Shown here: one piece after another, positions 45,074 through 57,060 of the stretch
Layout of the letters: every line of letters starts with the position of its first letter
Position numbering within the stretch: position 1 is the stretch's first letter
Origin: Acanthosepion esculentum
Taxonomy: Eukaryota > Mollusca > Cephalopoda > Sepiida > Sepiidae
DNA: 64,000 bases
Assembly: GCA_964036315.1 (NCBI GenBank)
Contig: OZ038479.1
Location: 56,733,246-56,797,245, forward strand
Reading direction: 5' to 3'
Program-made: the position numbers and the translations under genes
The notes under the pieces: generated by a model
Databases searched by the model: none
Seen by the model: only the letters and a program-made list of their open reading frames with translations
Told to the model about the DNA's origin: nothing

Positions 45074-48000
45074 TAACTTTGTCAGAAATGTTCATACATA
45101 CACCTGGTGCCACTTAGAGATTGTATTATATACAAAATATAAGATGGTGAATATGTTCTATTTTTGACTTTCCCATCATCTAAAGATTCAATATGACCAG
45201 CAATAAACAGTCCTAAAGCAAACAGAGCAAAAGTAAATAAACGTATTTGCATTAACTTTGTCAGAAATGTTCATACATACACCTGGTGCCACTTAGAGAT
45301 TGTATTATATACAAAATATAAGATGGTGAATATGTTCTATTTTTGACTTTCCCATCATCTAAATATTCAATATGACCAGCAATAAAGAATCCTAAAGCAA
45401 ACAGAGCAAAAGTAAATAAACGTATTTGCATTAACTTTGTCAGAAATGTTCATACATACACCTGGTGCCACTTAGAGATTGTATTATATACAAAATATAA
45501 GATGGTGAATATGTTCTATTTTTGACTTTCCCATCATCTAAATATTCAATATGACCAGCAATAAAGAATCTTAAAGCAAACAGAGCAAAAGTAAATAAAC
45601 GTATTTGCATTAACTTTGTCAGAAATGTTCATACATACACCTGGTGCCACTTAGAGATTGTATTATATACAAAATATAAGATGGTGAATATGTTCTATTT
45701 TTGACTTTCCCATCATCTAAATATTCAATATGACCAGCAATAAAGAATCCTAAAGCAAACAGAGCAAAAGTAAATAAACGTATTTGCATTAACTTTGTCA
45801 GAAATGTTCATACATACACCTGGTGCCACTTAGAGATTGTATTATATACAAAATATAAGATGGTGAATATGTTCTATTTTTGACTTTCCCATCATCTAAA
45901 GATTCAATATGACCAGCAATAAACAGTCCTAAAGCAAACAGAGCAAAAGTAAATAAACGTATTTGCATTAACTTTGTCAGAAATGTTCATACATACACCT
46001 GGTGCCACTTAGAGATTGTATTATATACAAAATATAAGATGGTGAATATGTTCTATTTTTGACTTTCCCATCATCTAAATATTCAATATGACCAGCAATA
46101 AAGAATCCTAAAGCAAACAGAGCAAAAGTAAATAAACGTATTTGCATTAACTTTGTCAGAAATGTTCATACATACACCTGGTGCCACTTAGAGATTGTAT
46201 TATATACAAAATATAAGATGGTGAATATGTTCTATTTTTGACTTTCCCATCATCTAAAGATTCAATATGACCAGCAATAAAGAATCTTAAAGCAAACAGA
46301 GCAAAAGTAAATAAACGTATTTGCATTAACTTTGTCAGAAATGTTCATACATACACCTGGTGCCACTTAGAGATTGTATTATATACAAAATATAAGATGG
46401 TGAATATGTTCTATTTTTGACTTTCCCATCATCTAAATATTCAATATGACCAGCAATAAAGAATCCTAAAGCAAACAGAGCAAAAGTAAATAAACGTATT
46501 TGCATTAACTTTGTCAGAAATGTTCATACATACACCTGGTGCCACTTAGAGATTGTATTATATACAAAATATAAGATGGTGAATATGTTCTATTTTTGAC
46601 TTTCCCATCATCTAAATATTCAATATGACCAGCAATAAAGAATCCTAAAGCAAACAGAGCAAAAGTAAATAAACGTATTTGCATTAACTTTGTCAGAAAT
46701 GTTCATACATACACCTGGTGCCACTTAGAGATTGTATTATATACAAAATATAAGATGGTGAATATGTTCTATTTTTGACTTTCCCATCATCTAAATATTC
46801 AATATGACCAGCAATAAAGAATCCTAAAGCAAACAGAGCAAAAGTAAATAAACGTATTTTCATTAACTTTGTCAGAAATGTTCATACATACACCTGGTGC
46901 CACTTAGAGATTGTATTATATACAAAATATAAGATGGTGAATATGTTCTATTTTTGACTTTCCCATCATCTAAATATTCAATATGACCAGCAATAAAGAA
47001 TCCTAAAGCAAACAGAGCAAAAGTAAATAAACGTATTTGCATTAACTTTGTCAGAAATGTTCATACATACACCTGGTGCCACTTAGAGATTGTATTATAT
47101 ACAAAATATAAGATGGTGAATATGTTCTATTTTTGACTTTCCCATCATCTAAATATTCAATATGACCAGCAATAAAGAATCTTAAAGCAAACAGAGCAAA
47201 AGTAAATAAACGTATTTGCATTAACTTTGTCAGAAATGTTCATACATACACCTGGTGCCACTTAGAGATTGTATTATATACAAAATATAAGATGGTGAAT
47301 ATGTTCTATTTTTGACTTTCCCATCATCTAAATATTCAATATGACCAGCAATAAAGAATCCTAAAGCAAACAGAGCAAAAGTAAATAAACGTATTTGCAT
47401 TAACTTTGTCAGAAATGTTCATACATACACCTGGTGCCACTTAGAGATTGTATTATATACAAAATATAAGATGGTGAATATGTTCTATTTTTGACTTTCC
47501 CATCATCTAAATATTCAATATGACCAGCAATAAAGAATCCTAAAGCAAACAGAGCAAAAGTAAATAAACGTATTTGCATTAACTTTGTCAGAAATGTTCA
47601 TACATACACCTGGTGCCACTTAGAGATTGTATTATATACAAAATATAAGATGGTGAATATGTTCTATTTTTGACTTTCCCATCATCTAAAGATTCAATAT
47701 GACCAGCAATAAAGAATCCTAAAGCAAACAGAGCAAAAGTAAATAAACGTATTTGCATTAACTTTGTCAGAAATGTTCATACATACACCTGGTGCCACTT
47801 AGAGATTGTATTATATACAAAATATAAGATGGTGAATATGTTCTATTTTTGACTTTCCCATCATCTAAATATTCAATATGACCAGCAATAAAGAATCCTA
47901 AAGCAAACAGAGCAAAAGTAAATAAACGTATTTGCATTAACTTTGTCAGAAATGTTCATACATACACCTGGTGCCACTTAGAGATTGTATTATATACAAA

Positions 48001-48474
48001 ATATAAGATGGTGAATATGTTCTATTTTTGACTTTCCCATCATCTAAAGATTCAATATGACCAGCAATAAAGAATCCTAAAGCAAACAGAGCAAAAGTAA
48101 ATAAACGTATTTGCATTAACTTTGTCAGAAATGTTCATACATACACCTGGTGCCACTTAGAGATTGTATTATATACAAAATATAAGATGGTGAATATGTT
48201 CTATTTTTGACTTTCCCATCATCTAAATATTCAATATGACCAGCAATAAAGAATCCTAAAGCAAACAGAGCAAAAGTAAATAAACGTATTTGCATTAACT
48301 TTGTCAGAAATGTTCATACATACACCTGGTGCCACTTAGAGATTGTATTATATACAAAATATAAGATGGTGAATATGTTCTATTTTTGACTTTCCCATCA
48401 TCTAAAGATTCAATATGACCAGCAATAAACAGTCCTAAAGCAGACAGAGCAAAAGTAAATAAACGTATTTGCAT
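45073..48474 (-). other. Nineteen further 56-codon frames, one per 179-bp unit
   Basis: Each complete unit repeats the frame beginning MQIRLFTFALFALGFFIAG (19 residues) and ending in CMYEHF, with ATGs at 48653 minus multiples of 179. The stop of one frame and the ATG of the next are separated by eight bases, so 171 of 179 bases are in frame. Known unit variants change residues (Y/S, F/L, G/R, Q/K) but never create a stop. The same T-rich stretch also resembles a splice acceptor (tttgctttag) with a donor-like ccag/gtgtat 109 bases on. Confidence 0.35.
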
Positions 48475-48482
48475 TAACTTTG

Positions 48483-48653
48483 TCAGAAATGTTCATACAT
48501 ACACCTGGTGCCACTTAGAGATTGTATTATATACAAAATATAAGATGGTGAATATGTTCTATTTTTGACTTTCCCATCATCTAAAGATTCAATATGACCA
48601 GCAATAAACAGTCCTAAAGCAGACAGAGCAAGAGCAAATAAACATATTTGCAT
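48483..48653 (-). CDS. Small secreted-like peptide ORF, right-edge unit (hypothetical)
   Basis: A 56-codon frame from ATG 48653 to TGA. The first 19 residues, MQICLFALALSALGLFIAG, are a hydrophobic run of signal-peptide or membrane-anchor type. The remainder is polar, with HIESLDDGKVKNRT, a Tyr/Ile-rich middle and a single late Cys. Compared with the common unit it has six amino-acid changes, five within the hydrophobic run and all leaving it hydrophobic or improving it. The frame extends ten codons upstream to another ATG. No family is recognised. Coding is unproven. Confidence 0.35.
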   Translation of the reverse strand: MQICLFALALSALGLFIAGHIESLDDGKVKNRTYSPSYILYIIQSLSGTRCMYEHF

Positions 48654-48690
48654 TAACATTGCCAGAGATGCATGTACATGCACATAATGA

Positions 48691-49045
48691 CCTTAACAGT
48701 GTCAAAAATCTATACAAACTCTGACTTAAAAAGAGCATGCAATATTAAATTTGAATTAATAGGATTTTGTAAATATGTTTTTGCATAGAATTAAATTAAA
48801 ATAATGTTCATTTATGCACGTTAGCCTATGCAGTCACAGGTTAAAAAAGAAAGACTATACAATGACATCCATGACATAAGCCTGCAGAAAATTAAATATG
48901 GAATACCAGCAGTCCAATAATCAAGAAATTGTAATTTATGTTTAAAAATAAATTATCTTTAATATTATATTAACAAATAGCTTAAGAATATATTTTATTT
49001 TATACACTTTTATTAAATTCAGCAGAATGCATAATTTTATTTTTA
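48691..49045. other. AT-rich spacer
   Basis: No gene or repeat unit is seen between the tandem array and the SINE. Confidence 0.4.
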
Positions 49046-49052
49046 TACATTT

Positions 49053-49366
49053 GAGTTCAGTCAGTCAGTTATGTGCCATGTGTGATACACGCTTAGTCGA
49101 TCATGTATCTTTTGATACATGACAGACGAGACAGATTTTTCCCTGCAGTAGGTTGCCATTTCTTTCTGCAGTATACCAGTTGCCATCTAAGGCTACAGAA
49201 CACGGTCTGTCCTACTATTTACCAATAGCTGGTGGGATAAGAAGAGGATTCATATCTTTCCCAAGGGTATTAGCACGTAAGTGAATGTAATGGATTTGAC
49301 TGGATTTCGAACTCGGCCTGACAATTCCTCAATCTGAGCAGCTATCAATTACTCCACCGTGCTTCC
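49053..49366 (-). mobile_element. tRNA-derived SINE, 314 bp, reversed
   Basis: Read on the minus strand it begins ggaagcacggtggagtaatt (A-box-like) and has a good pol III B box (gagttcgaaatcc, at 49302-49316 on the plus strand). It ends in a short (ctga)n tail. Perfect 7-bp target duplications tacattt lie at 49046-49052 and 49367-49373. Its body differs from the 17.8 kb SINE, so it is a second SINE family. Confidence 0.9.
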
Positions 49367-49373
49367 TACATTT

Positions 49374-50019
49374 CAGGTAGTTAGTTCTATTTTTACTTAA
49401 ATGATACTATTTTGTTCAATTCATTGCCTATATTTGTTTTTATTAATTTCTTACATATTTCCACCTTAAAATATATCATTGCATTCAATAGGATTTTTTC
49501 TAATTATTCAGAATTTAAGAAAATGTATTAAAATGCAGTTGCTGCTAACAAAAACATTGACAAAATTTGGTAAAGGGTTATTGAATTGATGATTGTATTC
49601 ATTTTGAATTCTTCATTATTGATGCCTTTATTTTTATTTTGTCCATAAAATTATTATAATACTACACAACCAATAGTTTAAGAATACAATTTTTTTTATT
49701 CTACATGCTTTTATAAAACTTTAAAAAAATACCATACGTGTAGTATTCTGGGCATTGGTTTTGATCTTCACAGTCATCGCATGTTGGTAAAAGATTCTAT
49801 AGGGACTTCAATCTGTGGTGGTAGTGATCCTGAGGATATTTCCAGTGTTAAATCTCTGCAGTAGTGTGAATATCTTTGCTAAAAACCAATTTTAATTACA
49901 AATCAACAAACTTTGTTGATATCTATCAATGGGTTTACTGATAAAAAAATTCAAGAATTTAAAAGTATATAAAAAGTAAAGAATTATTAAACTTTCTATA
50001 TATCCTGGTTGTCAGGGTT
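49374..50019. other. AT-rich region, no gene seen
   Basis: No supported frame. A short less AT-rich part (49740-49870) is unassigned. Confidence 0.4.
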
Positions 50020-50480
50020 TCAAATTAAAATTATTCTAGCAATAATTTTTAATAAATGGAGAGACCTCAAAACTATAACAGTCACCAGAGGAGGAAGTAA
50101 GGATTAAATCTATACCTCTTCTATTTTGTCATCTAGTCTTTCTCTGTACCTTTGTCTATGCATTGTCTTGATTATATAAGATAATCTGATTTATTGAATG
50201 TTTTTTGATAACATATTCATGGTCTTACTTTATCTAAGAAATAGATGAGCATTGTGGAATATATCCATTCCAAATTCACTAAGAAAATGTTTTTCTGCAA
50301 TATTATTTTCCCTGAAAATATTTGTTTCAATTCAGATTAAGTTTTAAATCGGCTAATGTTTCAGAAAAGCATATTTTATTTTTGAAAGATTTTTTAATAA
50401 AGAGAATTATTTGGGGTTAGCAGATCTGTCTGTCTGGGTGAATTTATAGATTTTACAGGTAAGTAGAAAAGAAAAAAATT
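50020..50480 (-). repeat. Repeat block D, reversed copy of 11300-11800
   Basis: It contains in reverse order the words of the left copy: gaggaagtaaggattaaat, cttctattttgtcatct, aagaaatagatga, atatccattcc, agaaaatgtttttctgca, agcatattttatttttgaaa, agagaattatt, cagatctg and gaatttatagatttta. Confidence 0.8.
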
Positions 50481-50878
50481 CCATACAATTTAAATTTGGT
50501 CTGAAATGCACCAATGTATTTTGGTTATTGGGAATATTAAATTTGTTGGTTCCAATTGCTGTGGGAATGTGTATTTAATGTACAGATATGTATGTAGTGA
50601 TGTCACAATCAAAACTGTGGGAAATTTAGCGACTCTCTCTTTTTCATCAGTCATTCATTCAGAAGGAATGCACATGGAAGTGAGCTTCTCCAGGAATGAA
50701 GACCACATATATGTCTTACACAAATATCACTTTCTCATGTTTGATATTACTTTTTAATGATAGACTTATCACTTGCAAATAATTTATTCATTCACAAAGA
50801 CAAACACAAAAATCAGAAACATTTACTCATTTTTATATCGTTGACACCATTTTATATTGTACTGATACAGGTGTATGC
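50481..50878. other. Unassigned; 83-codon frame only
   Basis: Frame 50506-50757 (with GNIKFVGSNCCGNVYLMYRY) matches no family I recognise and has no supporting signals. Confidence 0.3.
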
Positions 50879-51178
50879 TGTTGAAGGATAATGTTAGTAA
50901 CGAGTTAATGACAACATAAAGAGAAGCGAGACATAGGTCTGAACTCAACAAGATTTTTATTAAACACTGCTAAAGAAGTAGTTTTACTACTACGGTATAA
51001 CACGTGATTATGTGGTGGGAGGTTGCAGGCAATGGTGATAATAGGAGTAATCACAATCAAGGGGAAGTAACTCGATGTATACAACACTCATAATCAAATT
51101 ACAAGAACTTTCATATATCTAACCTAGTACAACCAAATCCCGATAATCATTCTATATAAGTGTCTCACTTTGCTGTCA
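50879..51178 (-). mobile_element. LTR candidate, about 300 bp
   Basis: On the minus strand the block starts tgacagcaaagtgagacac, has a TATA-like acttatatag shortly after, an AATAAA signal near 50960 (plus-strand tttatt) and ends ccttcaaca. The order fits an LTR, but flanking duplications do not match and no internal element is attached. Low certainty. Confidence 0.35.
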
Positions 51179-51590
51179 TGATGTATATATGTTACATTTT
51201 ACTAACTGTTGTGGTAGGATCCACCTAATTTGCATAGTGGAGTACCGACGATATAAATATGGTTGGTACCGGGAAGACAAAGGAGGCGAATCAAGAGATT
51301 CAACTAGAGACACTGCCCGACTGCAACTTAGTCAACACATTCTCCAGGAACGGTCTTCCCAGGAATATACAAAAGACTATATGTAAATATTGTGTACACT
51401 TTCTTGTTTCAATACATTTTGTTCTAAGTACATTTTGTGTTGCATTATTATTCCATGCATTAGTCAAGTTTCAACACTAACCAAAAACAGAAGTCAGACA
51501 AGAGCCATCATAATGTATATATATGCCAAAAGCGGATGGGTAAGACTGGGCTTCTCTAATTTTAACTTAGTTAATCTCACTCATTGACCC
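51179..51590. other. Unassigned stretch, possible second LTR-like block
   Basis: The part from tgttacattttactaac (51190) to gtttcaacac (51478) contains tataaatatgg and could be LTR-derived. Overlapping short frames (51189-51587) have no recognised domain. Confidence 0.3.
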
Positions 51591-53545
51591 ATCCATACAA
51601 ATAACTTTTCATTCACCAAAACATCACACTTACTAGTCACACCACAGTCACCAAAATGCCTAATTTTCTCAATGAAATTTCTAACTTAAAATTTATATGT
51701 ACGGCTTTGTTGGGAGGAGTACAAATACTAAACCCCATTTGTTTTATACAATGAATAAATATATATACAAAAATAAACAAAATTATGTTAGTATTTGATC
51801 TCCCACAAAAAGAAAAAAAGGGCCGTGTATACCCTAGCTAAGTTAAACCAAGAAAAGGCTCCAAAAGCCAAACTAAAAATGACAAACTGTTCTAAATGAC
51901 ACTAACACGGACACGGACTGATGAATTAGGTTAGAAGCCCAAAGTTATTTTTCCTAAGTAGCATCCAACAACCACACTGAGTAAGCACCTCTCATTTGTA
52001 CTAAGCACAAAACTTCCACCTACCTTTTGATGAAGAGAGTCACACACTTTCTGCTCTGATTTTAACCATAAGTTGGTGCTTAACGAAAGAGTTCATTTGA
52101 GGAGAACATCTCAACTCAATGAAATTCCTGTTTTGTCGACACCATGACTTGCATAATTTCGAGACAACGCAAAAGCACATAATGCTCTTCCTGTTTCCGT
52201 GATGGTACCACATTGGCACAGATGGAATTGGCTTCTAGGACAAAAAACTTTCCATCTAAGATGAAGATCATGTAGTCAGCTCACACAACGGGCACAAGAG
52301 ACTGCAGTGAAGGAAGGCATGTTCAATGGACTCCTCCAGATCACCAGTGCTCACACTCAGGTGAAAACACCAGCCTCACTGCAAAAAGCCCCTCACAACA
52401 CCAGCCAGATGAGTTCTGCCTCATTATTACTGGGGCATTTCAATCCAGGCGCCCAAGGTCAAATGTAACGAAAATCCTGTTTTTTAAGGCTGAGCTCATC
52501 AATCCCATCATTTTTGGCAGGCCCCACCTATACTAGCACCTGATATAATGCATTCGGAGACAATGACCAGGTGTCAGTGAGGTGATCAGTCACCTGTATG
52601 GGGTAGTGAAACATGTTTCAACACTCCTTATAAAAGGAGCATTTGGTCCTAGGTAATCAGCGTGCCTCCTCTCATCAGTATACACACATTCAAAGATTGG
52701 CAGAGATCAACAGAGGACTTCTTTCCAGCATTCTCCATTACCGTTATCTTGTGAACAAATATATTCTTTGAAGTTCAAGTGGAGCATATGTTGACAAATC
52801 TCACTGGTTGGCATTTTCAGACTTCCTTTGGCAGGATGGAGACAATGGATCTCGTTGACATATCATAGGGGACTTGACACTTCAATGGAAGTTAAGAAAG
52901 TTTTGGACCTCTGACCAATTCATCTCCAGTTGTAGGCTGGTACCAAATCAGATAGGAAGTTTCTGGACTGGCCCACCCATTCAACTGAATGGACGGAAAG
53001 ATAAACTCTCTTCTACTTTCCCATCCACAATCCAACAGACTTACTACGACTGATTTTGGCCCGTGCCACCATCTCACACCTGCATATTTATTTGCTGACT
53101 TCCTCTATTTTGGTGGTGTTCTTTGCAAACACAGATGCATCATCAGCATCGGCTAGATTCTTAGCTGCGCTGGTACCACCTGGCAACATAATTTCACAAA
53201 GAACGGGGTCCACCTTTTGCTGGTGAGGGAAAGGCCCCAATGCAAGTATATAAAACATAGGTGAATAGATTGAGACAAATTGAAAGGCTCAGACCTATTC
53301 CTGTTCACTTTCACTAATGTCCTGGGGACTCATACAAGTAACTAATCTAAGAGAGAAACTATGACCCCAAACTACCAGACATGAGAACAGCTTTGAGAAA
53401 TCGATGTTCCTTCTGATCAAATGTCTTGGACAGGTCCAAATTGATCAGCATGTCTTCTCTGTTGACTTTTTTGATGAACAAGTGAACAAAATAAAGTTTG
53501 TCCTAAATAGACTTACCAACTCACTGACAGCACAAGTATCTAAAA
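51591..53545 (-). pseudogene. Tx1/L1-like LINE, old degenerate copy
   Basis: Two landmarks of non-LTR reverse transcriptase are seen on the minus strand: palm motif A wording (LINLDLSKTFD-like, near 53415-53450) and a catalytic turn reading DADD near 53127-53140, with Asp in place of the usual aromatic residue. Their spacing matches the better copy at 58010-60745 (motif A near 60260, YADD 59943-59954). The rest is eroded by stops and shifts. The 5' end is truncated at about 53545, where hAT sequence starts. Confidence 0.7.
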
Positions 53546-54480
53546 GTGTATGGAAATCTTGGAAAAGGGAATCTGTTATATTTATATGCAAATATTTGTG
53601 AGGAATTTATTGACTTATGGGACAACAGTTTCTTTGTAATATTCTTGAAGAGGTTAAAACAGTCTATTATTAAGTATTATTCAATAAGTGTAGATTCCAT
53701 TCCAGACATCTCATACACAGATCAACTGGCATTTACTTTCCAATACATTAAAGGCTATGAACTTGTGGAACATTTCTTGATATTCATCCCAGTCTTTTTT
53801 CATGGAGAAAAGGATCTAACATTGTTGTAGATTTTCTTAATAAGAACAAAATTCCAATATCAAATTGCCATGGTCAGTCATACCTCAAATAAGTCTGGAC
53901 AATATACTGGATTGCATGCATGGGTTCATCAACTCAATGAGTTTACTATCTATGTCCCCTGTGCTAGACACAGCCTGAACTTGATGGGAGTAAAAGCAGC
54001 AGAGTTTTGTCTACAGACTGTAAAATTCTTTGACTTTGTTCAACATAAGTATTCATTTTTTGTTGGTTCTACTCATCACTGGAATGTATTGACATCATCT
54101 CTAGGAAAAGATTTTGTGGTTAATCGTCTGTCTGACACATGATTGTCAGCACATTTTGATGGCTGTTTATGTTCTGTATGGGGGTTTTGAGAAAATAAAA
54201 CATGCACCAGATTCTCTATCAGCTGGAAATGAACAGAAAGGGAATACAAGGCAATCTTTCTCCCAATTCTTTGGAATGATATATGAGAAAAAAATGAACA
54301 AACCAACCAAGAACCTGCAAAGTGTAGTGTATTATTCGAACATGCTGAAACTGATACACAAAAGACAGAATTTACTTAAAAGAGCAGAAACTTGTGTCTG
54401 TCCAACATGGCAGCCATTTGTCACTGCCTATTTATTCTTAGGTACCACAAAAATGCCCCCTAGAGTTAAAGGACAGATAA
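53546..54480 (+). pseudogene. hAT-derived ZMYM1-like (DUF4371) transposase relic
   Basis: Consecutive plus-strand frames give IKYYSISVDSIPDISYTDQL (motif around the first catalytic Asp), then SGQYTGLHAWV, FTIYVPCARHSLNLMGVKAA, FFVGSTHHWNVL and LVNRLSDT wording. This is the order of hAT-type transposases in the DUF4371/ZMYM1 group. A following frame (54114-54485) continues into the C-terminal part. Shifts near 53830 and 54120 and several substitutions mark it as dead. No BED finger or terminal repeats are seen. Confidence 0.75.
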
Positions 54481-54639
54481 CCTAATACATTGGGTCCCTC
54501 AAGACGAAGTGACACAACTCCACATTTTGGTTCAATCCCTCCAATCTTACTTGGGACTACAGACATAATTGTTCAACTTGATTGGGGCTCTGCGTATGCA
54601 ACCTGATGTATGAATTGCAGGTATTGTGGGCCTCCCAGT

Positions 54640-55868
54640 CTTTACCAAGCTAAATGAAATTTTCTGTATTATTCCGGAGTGCAGTCACCATCTACTTGAA
54701 TAACTGCTTCCCATTTGCTTGGAAGATGGTTGATTTCTCGGGCAAAGAAGTCACGGTTCTTGAAGGCAATCCATGCTTTGACATCGGCCACCAAGTTATC
54801 CAAATCGGCATAAAACTTTGCTCACCTGCCGATTTTTCAACGATTGATTGACGTGGTAGTCCGTAGGTGCTTCTGTGGGAGAATATGTCGAATGTGGAAG
54901 CAGTTCTCAGCCCTTATTGGCGATACATTTGACAACACGAAGCACATCATGTGGACACGCATTATCTTGGTAAAAGATGATATGGTTCTTTTTGCGTGGT
55001 CTTTTTGTCTTGATTGCAGCGTGAGGAAGGTGGCCATGTTGAGCAAGATAGACATCGGTGTTGGTAGTGAATTTAATTGCCACTTGCCGTTTTTGTCTGG
55101 AATCCGCCACTGTTGACGCCCATTGTTGTCATTCCACCAAATCCAGTTTAAGATGATCTCCCAATGGATGATTCCGCTTCTGTCCCACGAAACTCACTAC
55201 ATTGCCTTCATACAGTGCACATTCTTTGGTATTCCTTTTGGTGAAACTCCTGGTGAAACGCATACCTTCTTTCTTTTGTTGACGTTTCTCAAGAGAAGCT
55301 ATGATTTATCGCCAGTGCCAAGATTCTTCAGAAACGGACCCTGCTCGTTTCGTTGCAGCAAATCAGTGAAAATTCGGACACGTTCGGCTTTATTGTTGTC
55401 GGAGAGTTCGTGAGGGACCCATCCAGACAATTCCCATACCTTTCTGGGCTTTTTGAGACAACGAACAATGATTGAATGGTCCACATTGAAGTCTTCGGCG
55501 AGCATTCGAGTTGTCAAGCTTTCGTCCTCTTCCACGGCTGCTAAAAGTGCCTGGTCGTCGAAATCTGATGGCTGACCTCTCCTTGTCTTATCTTCCAAGA
55601 TTGTGTCGCCAGATTTGAAACGGGCAAACCATTCCCTGCAGCGACTTTCGCTGATTGTTTCCTTCGCCAAAAAATTCGTTGAGATCGCGAAATGTTCGCG
55701 TTGCTTTCCATCCTTTTTTGAAGTGGTAAAGCATAATATGACGAATATGAGTATGATTATCGACACGCATTTTTAGAACCTGAAAATAAAATAAACCAGC
55801 AATTTTTATTTAAATTAAAACAAATAACTCGCCCTAAAAATGCCTGATAATTATGCACCAACCCAATA
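54640..55868 (-). pseudogene. mariner transposon (DD34D type), frameshifted
   Basis: Minus strand: N-terminal MRVDNHTHIRHIMLYHFKKG (from 55770), then after a frameshift near 55690 the helix-turn-helix block ESRCREWFARFKSGDT and SLTTRMLAEDFNVDHS (frame 55766-55299). Catalytic-region motifs follow in broken frames: TGDKS, FYQDNACPHD and TDYH, i.e. all three Asp of the DDD triad are still present. The 5' terminal repeat is at about 55840-55868 (caccaaccca on the plus strand, matching the TTGGGTTGGTGC-type ends of mariners). The 3' terminal repeat was not found. The element is near full length (about 1.2 kb). Confidence 0.85.
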
Positions 55869-56189
55869 GTTTTACTGGTAATAAAGAAAAACTGCTGACT
55901 GTCAGAAGCCGTAACTGTTCTCTAACCGGTAAACCTTAAGGAGCATAACACTACAGAAGGCTTGAAATTATAATAATTGTAATTGTCGCTACATTCTAAA
56001 AATGCTTTCTACAATTCATTAATAAGTGTTGAGAAAAAAAATCATTAGAATTAAATAATTTCCTAATTTTTGGCAATTTATTTTAAAAACCGGGTGAAAT
56101 GATTTCTTTCTTTTATTTTGCTTTCATTTGTAAACACAAATTTTGAAAAGAAAGCCTGCAATTTGTTCGAACCTAAAGAAAAGAATACA
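55869..56189. other. AT-rich spacer
   Basis: No gene or repeat recognised. Confidence 0.4.
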
Positions 56190-57060
56190 TAGCCATGAAT
56201 GAACAACGTCTTTCTTTTTATTTTATTTTGTTTGCTCCATTGGTCATGTTTATTTTGATTTTATTTACATCAGAAATTATTACGTTATTAAGGATTATGA
56301 TGTTTGTACATCATTTGGTTTTAATAAAATTTGCATTTAATATAAAATTTATTAAAAAAATGTCATGCTGGGCACTGAAAACTGGCGGTCTCTGCCATAG
56401 GCATGAAGAAACGTCAAGTATCGACTTTTGAATAACTCTTCTCTTCAAATGCTAAGAATTCTCAGGATTTTAAACAGAAGGAAACTAATCTTGGCGAATA
56501 CCATTTTTTTCGGCTTCAGAAATAATACAAAATATTTCCCAAAAGTAATTTCCCGTTTGTAACGTGTTTTAATTCATTCTTTGTGACATTTCGTTTCAAC
56601 TTCGTTCTTTTTATATGAACTGAACGAACAATATAAAAATTGGGAATTTGACAGAAATCATCTCGTTTTGTTGTTCTCGTTGCATTTTCTGATTTGAAAT
56701 TGAAAGGTAAGTGGAAGAAGAGAAATAATTTTGATAAAAAAGAAATCGTTATTTATTGACTTGCTTGACTCACCATTTTTTCAATTCCTTAGTGTTTGTT
56801 ATCAAAATAAAGAAAATGAAGATAAAAATTCAGCTATGATTTCAACATTTCAGATATTTTGAAGAAATAATATTAAAAAAATAATTATTAAAATTAGATC
56901 TTGTTATTTCGCTTTGAAGTTATTATTTTATTTTTAATTCGATCCCAGTAGCACAAAGTTTGACTTCGTTTTGACCTTTTTAAATTAAAAATTTCCATGT
57001 TACTCTTTAAAATTTATTTAGAAATTAAATAAATTGGAAAGAGTATTAAATTCACAAATG
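56190..57060 (-). repeat. Dispersed repeat family 2, reversed copy
   Basis: Reverse complement of 24200-24860 and of 1860-3030: ctccattggtcatgttta, gaactgaacgaacaatata, tgaaaggtaagtggaag and atttccatgttactcttta appear in reversed order. No coding frame is supported; the 78-codon frame at 56195 lies within the repeat. Confidence 0.75.

Larger units (their letters stand above)
44903..48690. repeat. 179-bp tandem array, 21 units
   Basis: The word gactttcccatcatc occurs at 45166 and then every 179 bases exactly to 48567, without a single insertion or deletion across 20 units. A diverged unit stands at the left edge (44903-45080), and the last units at the right edge carry extra changes. Variable sites are few: aaatattc/aaagattc, aaagaatcc/aaagaatct/aaacagtcc and one g-to-t at 46860. 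Units 1-4 and 5-8 share the variant order, suggesting duplication of four-unit (716-bp) blocks. Confidence 0.97.

Noticed and set aside
44903..48690. CRISPR-like array
   Set aside because: The repeats are contiguous 179-bp units without unique spacers, in animal-type DNA, and no cas genes are present.
50506..50757. 83-codon plus-strand frame as a gene
   Set aside because: It begins just past a repeat, has no recognisable motif and no nearby promoter or splice signals.
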